Source of the DNA: Bacillus marasmi
GTDB taxonomy: Bacteria > Bacillota > Bacilli > Bacillales > Cytobacillaceae
Length of the DNA: 64,000 bases
Assembly: GCF_902168435.1 (NCBI RefSeq)
Contig: NZ_LR656182.1
Span: 1-64,000, forward strand
Direction of reading: 5' to 3'
Part shown: positions 7,747-15,719 of the stretch, piece by piece
Position numbering within the stretch: position 1 is the first letter of the stretch
Layout: each line of letters opens with the position of its first letter
Notes under the pieces: model-generated
The model's database searches: none
What the model was told of the DNA's origin: nothing
What the model saw: the letters and a program-made list of their open reading frames with translations, nothing else
Position numbers and translations under genes: made by a program

Positions 7747-8388
7747 TTGGCAGACATCATGAGAAAAAAAAAGCGAAAAAGATTTAAGAAGAGATGGCTG
7801 GTTCTTATAGTCCCGGTTTCACTTATTGTTGTTGGGATTTTGGTAATGGTCACATTTTATTGGGATTTAACGAAGCAAACAGTATTGTTGACGAAAACTG
7901 TTGTGGCTCCGTATGAACCTGATCCAACAGCAAGAGAGTTCGAACATGAAACTTGGCCAACCTTACCGGTGCCAGGTGAAAATCTCGGTGAGTTAAAGAT
8001 TCCTTCATTGGAATTGGCCTATCCGGTCGTTCAGGGAACACATGATGAAGAATTGAAAATGGGTATTGGCCATTATGCTGGAAGTCTGCTGCCTGGACAA
8101 GGCGGAAATGTCCTTCTCAGCGGTCACCGTGACACAGTGTTTAAGAAACTTGAAAACCTAAAGGAAGGCGACCAAATTGTCTTTTCTACGCCTTATGGTG
8201 ATTATGTTTATGAGGCTGTAGAGTTCCAAATTGTCGGGGCTGACGACAAAACCGTTGCGGTTCCGAAAGACTATGAAACTCTAACTCTTACAACTTGTTA
8301 CCCATTCGACTTTATTGGAGACGCTCCTGATCGCTATATAGTATATACAAAGTTCCTGTCAAAGACAGAAACTGCAGCTATTAATTAG
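7747..8388 (+). CDS. srtD: class D sortase
   Basis: This 213-residue protein has one N-terminal membrane helix (about residues 18-40) after a very basic segment. The extracellular sortase domain carries the catalytic His in LLSGHRDT, Cys in TLTTCYPF and Arg in DRYIVY. Class D sortases cleave LPxTA between Thr and Ala and join the protein to the peptidoglycan cross-bridge. The start is TTG 7747, two bases after the stop of the LPNTA gene, so it is translationally coupled; ATG 7759 is an alternative. Two further LPxTA proteins in the window (39271 and 52663) are likely extra substrates. A terminator follows at 8393. Confidence 0.92.
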   Translation: MADIMRKKKRKRFKKRWLVLIVPVSLIVVGILVMVTFYWDLTKQTVLLTKTVVAPYEPDPTAREFEHETWPTLPVPGENLGELKIPSLELAYPVVQGTHDEELKMGIGHYAGSLLPGQGGNVLLSGHRDTVFKKLENLKEGDQIVFSTPYGDYVYEAVEFQIVGADDKTVAVPKDYETLTLTTCYPFDFIGDAPDRYIVYTKFLSKTETAAIN

Positions 8389-8392
8389 ACAA

Positions 8393-8419
8393 AGCATCCT
8401 AGCGATAGGATGCTTTTTT
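8393..8419 (+). terminator. terminator of the LPNTA-sortase operon
   Basis: An 8-bp perfect stem AGCATCCT / AGGATGCT with a six-base loop is followed by a T-run. Confidence 0.9.
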
Positions 8420-8445
8420 GGTGAGCTGCTCGGTGCCAGCTGCTC

Positions 8446-8493
8446 GGTGCCTGGCACCGCCCGAAAAATCTTGTTTCACGAGGATGTTTCACA
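8446..8493 (+). repeat. REP-like repeat, type II, divergent core
   Basis: TCGGTGCCTGGCACCGCCCG (GGCACC instead of GTCACC) is followed by AAAAATC, TTGTTTCAC and a second TGTTTCAC. The core is preceded by a partial duplicate GCTGCTCGGTGCCAGCTGCT. Confidence 0.85.
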
Positions 8494-8586
8494 AGTTAAG
8501 TTAAGTTAACTGCCGTGAATGTATGAATTGTGTCTTTGATAATCCGCTTGCCAAGCCACGGTGCTGTAGTGAGCTCGATTAATCTA

Positions 8587-9609
8587 CTATTGAAAGCTGC
8601 CCGTTACTTCCTTGATTTTTTGTGGATTAACGACGATTTGAGAGTTTTTTGCCTTTAAAACATCGTCGTACATGGTTTGAACCGTACCGGTAATTTGTTG
8701 GTAATTTAGCTGTTTGTCAAGGTCGATATCTTTCACGGCCAAACCTAAGCTAATCATATCGGTTGTTGTCATATTTGTAGCTATTACGTATTCTGAAGAG
8801 GTTTTTATTAATGCAGGAAGTTTGGTTACTTGCCCGGGGCTTAGCGCTTTTTTTGCTATCCCTTTTAATGCCTCAACTTGCAGCTGCTGGCGACCATACT
8901 CTCCGTTTTTTAATGAATAGCGTTCGGTCACAACCTCAGTCACCATATTTCCATCTAAAGTTTGCATACCGGCTGGGATTACTTTGTTTAAATTTTCATG
9001 ATTCCATGGATGTGTTAACGTAACTTCAAATGGAATGTTCATTTCAATTTCTCCGACTGAATCAATCATCGCTTGGAACCCAGTGTAATTGGTTTCCACA
9101 TAATAATTAATTGGTACCCCCATTAGTTTACTTACTGCTGCTACAGCAGCTTCAATTCCTTGTTGTGCACCGTGCTTCGCCTGCATTATGTATTGAACAC
9201 TGGTTAGTTTTGTAAAACCAAAGCTATCGAGATGAACGCGCGTATCTCGTGGAATGCTCACAGCATTGAATTTATTTTTTTCTAAATTTACATGAACGAG
9301 AATCATTGAATCAGAGTGACCAACCTGTTCATCCTTCCGTTGATCAGAACCAATCAGCAGAAGGTTAAATACTGGCGTGTTAATCTTAACCTCCTTTGTT
9401 TCTTCATCAAGCTTTTTTTGCTCTGGAATATCTTTTTTTGCCACGTTCATTACTTTCGTGCCAGTCTCTGCTTCAATAACCGGGACCGTCGTAAAATGAT
9501 TTTCAGGCTTTAACTGATTAAACTCATAGACGATTCCAGCCATGACCACAAGCAACATTACTAATAAACTAAACCCAAACATCATCCACTTTCGATTTCT
9601 ATTTTTCAT
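8587..9609 (-). CDS. LytR-CpsA-Psr (LCP) family cell-wall ligase
   Basis: This 340-residue protein has a single N-terminal membrane helix (residues about 9-27) and an extracellular LCP domain. LLIGSDQRKD, SDSMILVHVN, SIPRDTRV (phosphate-binding Arg/Asp) and the late RYSLKNGEYGRQQLQ block are all typical. LCP enzymes transfer teichoic acids or other glycopolymers from lipid carriers to peptidoglycan. The start is ATG 9609, with GGAGG five bases before. Longer upstream frames only translate REP sequence (SGGDRH). It is monocistronic between two REP-like repeats. Confidence 0.92.
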   Translation of the reverse strand: MKNRNRKWMMFGFSLLVMLLVVMAGIVYEFNQLKPENHFTTVPVIEAETGTKVMNVAKKDIPEQKKLDEETKEVKINTPVFNLLLIGSDQRKDEQVGHSDSMILVHVNLEKNKFNAVSIPRDTRVHLDSFGFTKLTSVQYIMQAKHGAQQGIEAAVAAVSKLMGVPINYYVETNYTGFQAMIDSVGEIEMNIPFEVTLTHPWNHENLNKVIPAGMQTLDGNMVTEVVTERYSLKNGEYGRQQLQVEALKGIAKKALSPGQVTKLPALIKTSSEYVIATNMTTTDMISLGLAVKDIDLDKQLNYQQITGTVQTMYDDVLKAKNSQIVVNPQKIKEVTGSFQ

Positions 9610-9687
9610 AAAAACCTCCATTATCAGTGCAAATGCCTTTAAAAAGAATAGATGAATGTTAGTTTTTCCCAAAAAGGTAGAATTAAT

Positions 9688-9735
9688 GTGCCTGTCACCG
9701 CCCGAAAAATCTTGTTTCACGGTTGTTGTTTCACA
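9688..9735 (+). repeat. REP-like repeat, type II
   Basis: TGTGCCTGTCACCGCCCGAA plus AAATCTTGTTTCACGG, then TTGTTGTTTCAC. It lies between the LCP start and the end of the GGDEF gene. Confidence 0.9.
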
Positions 9736-9750
9736 AAAATAGCGTAGCTG

Positions 9751-10863
9751 TTAGTCAGCTACGCTTGTGAGTTCCTGTGATGTGGTTAGATTAAATACAC
9801 ATACTTTGTTTCGTCCCGTTCGTTTTGCTTGATACAAAGCTTTATCAGCATCTTCAAGTAATGATTCGATATCTGGCGTTGTTTCATCAAAACTTGCTAC
9901 GCCGATTGAGATAGTTATATAGATAATCTCTCCTGAACTTAGTGTGAAGGGGTATTTTTCAACCGTTTCTCTAATATTCTCGCTAATCTCCATGGCGCGT
10001 TTCAGAGGACAATCGAGCAGGATGATTGAAAATTCCTCACCGCCATTTCGACTAACGATGTCATACGATCGTGCTGCGTTCATTAAAATCATTCCTAAAT
10101 CTTTCAAAACAATGTCGCCCTCTTTATGTCCATATGTATCATTAATTTTTTTGAAAAAATCAATATCGATATAGAGGAGGGACAGCTTTTCATTCTTAGA
10201 CTCCATTTTGCTAATAATGCTATTAAATGTATCATTGAACCTTCTGAAATTATTTAAGCCGGTTAATCCATCAGTCGTTGATTCAGATTTATAACGGTGA
10301 AAAAGATCTTGGCTATTTCGAATATATTCCAAAATGTAAAAAGCAATGTAGCCAGCTAAAAAAGAAATAATCCAATAGCTAGGGATTAAGATAAATAATG
10401 TATTAACATCTTTAATTAAGTAGCAAAAAGCGATGGAATAAAGGATATTAGAAACTACTAACATGAGAAACCTTCTCAAATTTTTAGTGACTTTTGTATT
10501 TGAAATAAGGCTTGTACTAATCGTTATGGAAACGATTAGTGGAACAGCAACAAAGGAGGATATGTTATATCCTATGAAGAAACGACCAATGATGATGAGT
10601 ATCGTCGCGATAAATGCCGGGATTGCCCCGCCAAAAAAAGAAAGCAAGATAATAGGGATATGTCGTAAGTCGATGATTGTATCACCTATACTCATACTAT
10701 ACTGCATAAGGACATTACTTAATAAACCACCAAAAACACCTAATAAAATTTTCCTTTTAAGGTCCGAGGACTTATTAAGTGGTGTGGCGTTATTTACTTG
10801 TGTATAAATAAATATCAATGATGTCATGATTCCTAAATTCGCAAGCAGCTCTTTAATAATCAT
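9751..10863 (-). CDS. membrane diguanylate cyclase (5TM receptor + GGDEF)
   Basis: This 370-residue protein has an N-terminal half with about six hydrophobic segments resembling the 5TM LytS-type receptor module. A C-terminal GGDEF domain follows (about 195-360). The active-site motif is GGEEF in SRNGGEEFSIIL. An inhibitory I-site RxxD (RSYD) lies exactly five residues before it, so product feedback is expected. DGLTGLNNFRRF and LYIDIDFFKKINDTYGH are canonical. Start ATG 10863 has AGGTGA at five bases; GTG 10872 is possible. It should make the c-di-GMP that the HD-GYP and PilZ proteins in this window degrade and bind. Confidence 0.92.
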   Translation of the reverse strand: MIIKELLANLGIMTSLIFIYTQVNNATPLNKSSDLKRKILLGVFGGLLSNVLMQYSMSIGDTIIDLRHIPIILLSFFGGAIPAFIATILIIIGRFFIGYNISSFVAVPLIVSITISTSLISNTKVTKNLRRFLMLVVSNILYSIAFCYLIKDVNTLFILIPSYWIISFLAGYIAFYILEYIRNSQDLFHRYKSESTTDGLTGLNNFRRFNDTFNSIISKMESKNEKLSLLYIDIDFFKKINDTYGHKEGDIVLKDLGMILMNAARSYDIVSRNGGEEFSIILLDCPLKRAMEISENIRETVEKYPFTLSSGEIIYITISIGVASFDETTPDIESLLEDADKALYQAKRTGRNKVCVFNLTTSQELTSVAD

Positions 10864-10921
10864 CAAAATCACCTAAATAAAATAGTATATATAATAAATT
10901 TTAATCTATAAACCGCCTAGA

Positions 10922-10970
10922 ATATTGTGCGAAATTTGTCGATTTGGTGCCTGTCACCACCCGATTTTTC
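10922..10970 (+). repeat. REP-like repeat with permuted tail
   Basis: GGTGCCTGTCACCACCCGAT occurs at 10945, preceded rather than followed by GCGAAATTTGTCGATTT. It looks like the overlap of two rearranged copies. Confidence 0.85.
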
Positions 10971-11068
10971 TTTATTTTCGAAAGAGATAGTTTTTTTATG
11001 ACATAACTCACTTACAAACCTTATCTGATAATTTAAACTATTAAAAAACCAAAGATAGGATGAGTTGC

Positions 11069-12796
11069 TTGATAGAATTAGACTTATGTGAGATGACAGG
11101 TGCGGATTTATTGATTGAAACATTGGCGCAACAAGGGATTGGTGATGTTTTTGGCTGCCAAAGCGATGGAATGTTGCCATTTTATCAGAAGCTAACCAAT
11201 TTCCCTTATTTTAATTATATTCAACTGAAGCATGAGCAGGCTGCGGTTCATGCGGCTGATGGTTATGCCCGCTCAACGGGAAAGCCAGGGGTTGTACTTT
11301 TAAGTTCAGCGGCAGGGGTAGTGAGTGGGGTTACGGGAATTGCGACGGCTTATAGTGATTCCGTTCCGCTTGTCGTTATCACGGGACAGTATGATTTTAA
11401 TAAAACGAGTGATGGAGCAAGTGCAAGTGCCGATTATAATTTTTCGGGAATAAATGTTCCGATTACAAAGCATATTTATCATGTAACGTCCGGGGATAAT
11501 TTGCAAGAGGTTGTCCAACTGGCCTTCCATGTTGCAACGGAGGGGAGGCCGGGACCGGTAGTGGTAGAACTATCGGGGGAAGTATTAACGAGCCTGGTGT
11601 GCCCGAGCGTCCTTGAGTTTCCAGAGCCAAAGAAACGATCAATACCACTAAATCAAAATGCATTCGCAAAAGCAGTTGAGTTGATTGAAGCAGCCGAGAT
11701 GCCGGTCATATTCATTGGTGGTGGCACAAATATTTCTGGTGGGTCTGAGGTGTTAAGAGAAATCGTGGCAAGGACGGGAATTCCAGTCGTGAGTTCAATG
11801 ATGGGACTTGGTGTTATGAATGGGTCAGACCAAAGTCACCTTGGGATGCTTGGGATGCATGGCACATTCGCATCAAACAAGGCGGTCCATCGCTGTGATT
11901 TGTTGGTGGCGGTTGGCGTGCGTTTCAGCGACCGTGTGACCGGGAAGATTAGCGGATTTTCGCCAAAATCAAAAAAAATCCATGTTGATATTGATCCGGC
12001 GGAGATTAATAAAATCATTCCAGTTGATTTGCCGATTGTAAGTGACGCTAAGGATTTTCTTGATTTTGTAAAAGAGAACTTGGATTTTGATCACGTTCGT
12101 AGTCGAATTAAGAACTGGGCACGCGAAACTTCAGAAATGAAACGCGTTGTTCCGCGGTTTGATCAATCGAAGAGCATTTTGAATCCGAAAAATGTGATTA
12201 AACTGCTTGATGAGTACTCTGGGGAGGATGCGATTGTCGTGACCGATGTAGGCCAGCACCAAATATGGGCAGCCAACCATTATAAGTTTACGAAGCCGAG
12301 ATCGCTTGTTACGTCAGGAGGGCTTGGGACAATGGGTTTTGGGCTGCCGGCTGCAATTGGTGCGATGATTGGAAATCCGACGAGGAATGTGATTTGTGTA
12401 TCGGGTGACGGCAGCTTTCAAATGAATTTACAGGAGCTGATTACGGCAGTGGCTTATAGGCTGCCGATAAAAATAGCGATAATGAACAACGGTTACTTAG
12501 GTATGGTGCGGCAATGGCAGGAAATGTTCTATGATCGTCGTTATTCATCGGTGAAAATTACTTCGCCGGATTTCGTTACCCTCGCTGAGGCATACGGAGC
12601 GGTCGGGCTTCAAGCAAGGGATGAAGTAGAAGCACGGGAGATTATCACAAAAGCATTCCAAATCGACGGACCGGTGCTGATGGAATTCAACGTCATTGAA
12701 GAAGAAAACGTCTATCCAATCGTCCCACCAAACCAAAGCAACGCCAACTTGATACTAGGTGCCTGTCACCACCCGAATTTTGTCGAATCAAAATAA
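11069..12796 (+). CDS. acetolactate synthase large-subunit-like ThDP enzyme
   Basis: This protein of about 575 residues matches the IlvB/AHAS catalytic subunit. The N-terminal ThDP domain has the catalytic Glu in LKHEQAAVHAADGYARSTG. A central FAD-type domain follows, then the C-terminal ThDP motif GDGSFQMN...NNGYLGMVRQWQ. AHAS makes acetolactate (or acetohydroxybutyrate) from pyruvate for branched-chain amino acids or acetoin. No regulatory subunit, ilvC or leu gene is adjacent, so this is an orphan copy. The start is uncertain: TTG 11069 has AGGA eight bases before; ATG 11060 and ATG 11093 are alternatives. The last 12 codons (GACHHPNFVE onward) come from a REP-like repeat. Confidence 0.88.
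   Translation: MIELDLCEMTGADLLIETLAQQGIGDVFGCQSDGMLPFYQKLTNFPYFNYIQLKHEQAAVHAADGYARSTGKPGVVLLSSAAGVVSGVTGIATAYSDSVPLVVITGQYDFNKTSDGASASADYNFSGINVPITKHIYHVTSGDNLQEVVQLAFHVATEGRPGPVVVELSGEVLTSLVCPSVLEFPEPKKRSIPLNQNAFAKAVELIEAAEMPVIFIGGGTNISGGSEVLREIVARTGIPVVSSMMGLGVMNGSDQSHLGMLGMHGTFASNKAVHRCDLLVAVGVRFSDRVTGKISGFSPKSKKIHVDIDPAEINKIIPVDLPIVSDAKDFLDFVKENLDFDHVRSRIKNWARETSEMKRVVPRFDQSKSILNPKNVIKLLDEYSGEDAIVVTDVGQHQIWAANHYKFTKPRSLVTSGGLGTMGFGLPAAIGAMIGNPTRNVICVSGDGSFQMNLQELITAVAYRLPIKIAIMNNGYLGMVRQWQEMFYDRRYSSVKITSPDFVTLAEAYGAVGLQARDEVEAREIITKAFQIDGPVLMEFNVIEEENVYPIVPPNQSNANLILGACHHPNFVESK
12758..12788 (+). repeat. REP-like repeat inside the acetolactate synthase 3' end
   Basis: AGGTGCCTGTCACCACCCGA plus ATTTTGTCGAA is translated as GACHHPNFVE, a different frame from the RAYT and 6187 copies. 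It ends the reading frame at 12796. Confidence 0.9.
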
Positions 12797-12814
12797 TAGA
12801 TTGGCAATGACCTT

Positions 12815-14509
12815 TTATCTCTGTGGAGATGGAAGGTCATTTTCTTCTAGTTTTAGGGCCATTTCAGTTGTTGTTATTTCCGGTAAAACGTCAATTTCGC
12901 TCTTTGCCTCGCCAGCAAGTTCTGAGCAAACCTCATCCTTCACCTCGCCAGCAAGTTCTGAGCAAACCTCGCACTTCGTCTCACCAGGAAGTTCTGCACA
13001 AACTAAGCTCTTCGCCTCACTGGGAAATTGTGCATATGAGTCCCCAATCGCCTCGCCAGCAGTTTCTGAGCAAACCTCGCACTTCGTCTCGCCAGGAAGT
13101 TCTGCACAAACTATGCTCTTCGCCTCAATGGGAAATTGTGCATATGAGTCCCCGATCACCTCGTCAGCAAGTTCTGAGCATACCTCGCACTTCGTCTCGC
13201 CAGGAAGTTCTGCACAAACTATGCTCTTCGCCTCAATGGGAAATTGTGCATATGAGTCCCCGATCGTCTCGTCGGCAAGTTCAGAGCAAACCTCGCACTT
13301 CGCCTCGCCAGCAAGTTCTGAGCAAACTAAGCTCTTCGCTTCACTGGGGAATTGTGCATATGAGTCCCCGATCGCCTCGCCAGCAAGTTCTGAGCAAACC
13401 TCATCCTTCGCTCCGCCAGCAAGTTCTGAGCAAACCTCGCACTTCGTCTCGCCAGGAAGTTCTGCACAAACTATGCTCTTCGCCTCAATGGGAAATTGTG
13501 CATATGAGTCCCCGATCACCTCGTCAGCAAGTTCTGAGCATACCTCATCCTTCGCTACGCCAGCAAGTTCTGAGCATACCTCGTACTTCGCCTCGCCAGC
13601 AAGTTCTGAGCATACCTCTCCGTTCATCTCATCAGCAACCTCATCAGCAACCTCTTCAGCAACTTCATCAGGTGCATTATCAACCAACTCGTCAGTTAAT
13701 TCTCCACTTACTTCAGGAGACGTATCTCCAGCTACACCGAAACCATCCTCTCCTTTTCCAGCTTGGATTGTTTCCGCTGCCGCAGAACAATCTTTATTTT
13801 TCCGAAAAGAAGGGAGTTTCCATGGATAGGGGTTGTAGCCGAATAGTAGCGTGATGACAAATGTGACAGGGACGAGATAGTCGATGATTAGGAAGCCCGG
13901 GTAAGTTCCTTCGAGAATTGAGGAATTTCCCTTTGCTTCTGTGACGAAATAGAAATCCAAGCCAACTAGTGCGGTATAACTTAGGATGGTGATTGCGAGA
14001 ATTCGGAAGGGCTTAATGTTTTTGACAGCTGTATGGTAGACAATTGGCAATAGAAACGGGATTACAAAGTAAATAATGAAGCCGAAGCCATCAGGTGCGG
14101 ACTCTACCCATAAGTGAGTAGAAAGTAGTAAAAATGATGCAGCAAATAGAGCGTTCTGCGCAACACCACGTAACCAGCTGAGTCCGAAATATGGCAGCTT
14201 GGCTAGTAGCATGCTGACGAGAATGGTTGTTGTCTCTAGTCTCGATAATGAGAATAAGCCAAGATTGAAGTCGATGAGAACATTGGCTGGGACTAGCTTC
14301 ACTAATAAAATACTGATAGGAATGGCGGTGGCTATTGAAATGATGAAGTGCAGCCAGATATTTTTAGGGAATTTGATTAGGAAAGGGACTAATGCAATGG
14401 CTATTAATACAGGCATATAAAGAGAGAGGAAAAAGTCGTTGTAGGCTCCAAGAAATAGGCAAAACGAATAACCCACAAATAAGGAGATTATTTTATTACC
14501 AAGACTCAA
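12815..14509 (-). CDS. polytopic membrane protein with twenty 12-residue Cys repeats
   Basis: This 564-residue protein is not recognised. Residues 1-235 are very hydrophobic, with about seven or eight membrane segments. A linker follows (236-300), then exactly twenty 12-residue modules of three types: CSELAGEAKDEV-like, YAQFPIEAKSIV-like and CAELPGETKCEV-like. The tail is acidic (EENDLPSPQR). Most modules start with Cys and the third type has a second Cys. The start is TTG 14509, seven bases after AGGAGGG, which is convincing. On the opposite strand two other frames are open through the repeats, because the DNA period (36 bp) is divisible by three; those are shadows. Function unknown; metal binding or disulfide cross-linking are possibilities only. 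Confidence 0.8.
   Translation of the reverse strand: MSLGNKIISLFVGYSFCLFLGAYNDFFLSLYMPVLIAIALVPFLIKFPKNIWLHFIISIATAIPISILLVKLVPANVLIDFNLGLFSLSRLETTTILVSMLLAKLPYFGLSWLRGVAQNALFAASFLLLSTHLWVESAPDGFGFIIYFVIPFLLPIVYHTAVKNIKPFRILAITILSYTALVGLDFYFVTEAKGNSSILEGTYPGFLIIDYLVPVTFVITLLFGYNPYPWKLPSFRKNKDCSAAAETIQAGKGEDGFGVAGDTSPEVSGELTDELVDNAPDEVAEEVADEVADEMNGEVCSELAGEAKYEVCSELAGVAKDEVCSELADEVIGDSYAQFPIEAKSIVCAELPGETKCEVCSELAGGAKDEVCSELAGEAIGDSYAQFPSEAKSLVCSELAGEAKCEVCSELADETIGDSYAQFPIEAKSIVCAELPGETKCEVCSELADEVIGDSYAQFPIEAKSIVCAELPGETKCEVCSETAGEAIGDSYAQFPSEAKSLVCAELPGETKCEVCSELAGEVKDEVCSELAGEAKSEIDVLPEITTTEMALKLEENDLPSPQR
12893..13612 (-). repeat. 36-bp coding tandem repeat, 20 units
   Basis: Exactly 720 bp (20 x 36) encode the 12-residue modules of the 12815-14509 protein. 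A higher-order 108-bp unit (three modules) recurs at least five times with few differences, which indicates recent amplification. Confidence 0.95.
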
Positions 14510-14590
14510 CGCAAATCCCTCCTATTCATTAAACAACGGAAATATATCTATATGTATATAGAAGAAACCTAAAGATATTACAAATTAATG

Positions 14591-14640
14591 GGTGCCTGTC
14601 ACCGCCCGAAAAATCTTGTTTCACGGGTGTGTTTCACGGG
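14591..14640 (+). repeat. REP-like repeat, type II
   Basis: GGTGCCTGTCACCGCCCGAA plus AAATCTTGTTTCACGGG, then TGTGTTTCACGG. It lies upstream of the Cys-repeat membrane protein start. Confidence 0.9.
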
Positions 14641-14708
14641 ATGGGGATTAATGGTGATGAATAGGGGGGGGAGGTTATGTATAATCATCATGTTTACGAG
14701 GAGAAAAT

Positions 14709-14748
14709 AAAAAACACCTATACTCTCGAGGTTTAGTAGGTGTTTTTA
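14709..14748 (-). terminator. terminator of the PilZ gene
   Basis: AAAAACACCTA pairs with TAGGTGTTTTT around a loop of about 15 bases. It is symmetrical and could serve both strands. The PilZ stop codon lies at its right edge. Confidence 0.8.
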
Positions 14749-15090
14749 TATTTTACTTCCATATAAAGCACGATTTCCGACGTAGTTGAAATCAAACTTC
14801 AAACCATATTCAAATGCTTCGTTTGCTATTTTTCTTTTCCTAATGATTTTTCCAAACAGGACGAGGTCTTTTCCATCGATGTTTATATTGATTTTATAAA
14901 TTGCGATGTAATTTACAGGAAAGTCGAGCTTACTCACAAACCGCAAGCCCCCAGCACTTATATCGATTACTAGTATGCCTGCTTCGTTTCGTATATGGAA
15001 ATCAGTATGATATGAATGCGTCTCCAGTTCTAATGTAGCCTGGATCCCATTTGTGATGTTTAACCGATCGAATTCCCTTCGACTAGTCAC
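14746..15090 (-). CDS. PilZ domain protein, probable c-di-GMP effector
   Basis: This 114-residue protein is essentially one PilZ domain. The two c-di-GMP-binding signatures are present: an Arg-rich start (SRREFDRL, an RxxxR-type motif) and DISAGGLRFVS (D/NxSxxG). The later GKIIRKRK and YGLKF strands also fit. It is probably a diffusible effector that reads c-di-GMP made or degraded by the GGDEF and HD-GYP proteins nearby. Its partner is unknown. The GTG start at 15090 has GAGAGGAG seven bases upstream. Confidence 0.88.
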   Translation of the reverse strand: MTSRREFDRLNITNGIQATLELETHSYHTDFHIRNEAGILVIDISAGGLRFVSKLDFPVNYIAIYKININIDGKDLVLFGKIIRKRKIANEAFEYGLKFDFNYVGNRALYGSKI

Positions 15091-15339
15091 GCGAATACTC
15101 CTCTCGACGTTATTTTGAAATATTATATCATTTTTATGTAAATAAATCAGCGACGAACAAATGCATAGAAAAATGAAATTACCATGGATACTGTCCGCTT
15201 TTTCTTAATAATAATTAGAAGATGAGAGAACATAATGAAGAATAATTGTGCTAAAAGTTGTACTACTTGGAAAGTTAGGTTTGATATACTTTAACTGTAA
15301 AATAATTCAAAAAAATCAATATAAGGGGGAGTTGATATT

Positions 15340-15591
15340 ATGGAATTTATTACTTTAGCTATAAACATTGCCATAGTTGTTTTCTTAGTAATTGATGCAC
15401 CAAAGTTTGGAAAAAATCCGATTCTTTGGGGTGTACTTGGCTTCATTTTTAGCGCGATTGCCTTAGGGATTTATCTCATTAAAACTGGAAGAACAGCATG
15501 GGGTTGGGTCATTACTATAGTTTGCGGGATTGGATATATATTCGTCCTATTTATCATCGGACTATTCTCGTTACTTCTATTTTTCTTATAG
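15340..15591 (+). CDS. small membrane protein, 83 residues
   Basis: It has two or three hydrophobic segments (about 3-19, 27-46 and 53-82) with a short polar GRTAWGW loop. No family is recognised with confidence. The RBS AAGGGGGAG is strong and well spaced before ATG 15340. The stop codon TAG overlaps the first base of a REP-like repeat, so the repeat joined exactly at the gene end. Confidence 0.7.
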   Translation: MEFITLAINIAIVVFLVIDAPKFGKNPILWGVLGFIFSAIALGIYLIKTGRTAWGWVITIVCGIGYIFVLFIIGLFSLLLFFL

Positions 15592-15621
15592 GTGCCTGTC
15601 ACCACCCGAATTTTGTCGAAT
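15591..15621 (+). repeat. REP-like repeat, type I
   Basis: GGTGCCTGTCACCACCCGAA plus TTTTGTCGAA overlaps the stop codon of the 15340 gene and precedes a terminator. Confidence 0.9.
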
Positions 15622-15622
15622 G

Positions 15623-15677
15623 AAAAATCAGCATTTCCCGGTTTTCAAAAAACATTTGGGAGAATGCTGATTTTTTT
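15623..15677. terminator. bidirectional terminator
   Basis: AAAAATCAGCATT pairs with AATGCTGATTTTTTT across a loop of about 27 bases. It sits between the convergent 15340 gene and the second HD-GYP gene and can serve both. Confidence 0.85.
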
Positions 15678-15719
15678 ACATTCAACTAAATCAACACATA
15701 TATCAATACAACTCATTTT

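Noticed and set aside
8515-8586. Remnant resembling the PWLGK piece of the DUF4015 gene, downstream of the LCP gene
   Set aside because: Only about 20 bases match (AAGCCACGG region) and no longer reading frame is preserved; chance similarity is likely.
12759-13854. Two long plus-strand open frames (about 340-356 codons) over the Cys-repeat gene
   Set aside because: They arise because the 36-bp repeat keeps all frames open. The minus-strand frame has a strong RBS, a membrane domain and ordered Cys modules, while the plus-strand frames lack RBSs and one starts in a REP repeat.
119-14640. parS sites
   Set aside because: Only TGTTTCAC half-sites occur, as direct repeats. The full inverted parS palindrome is absent in all four type II repeats.
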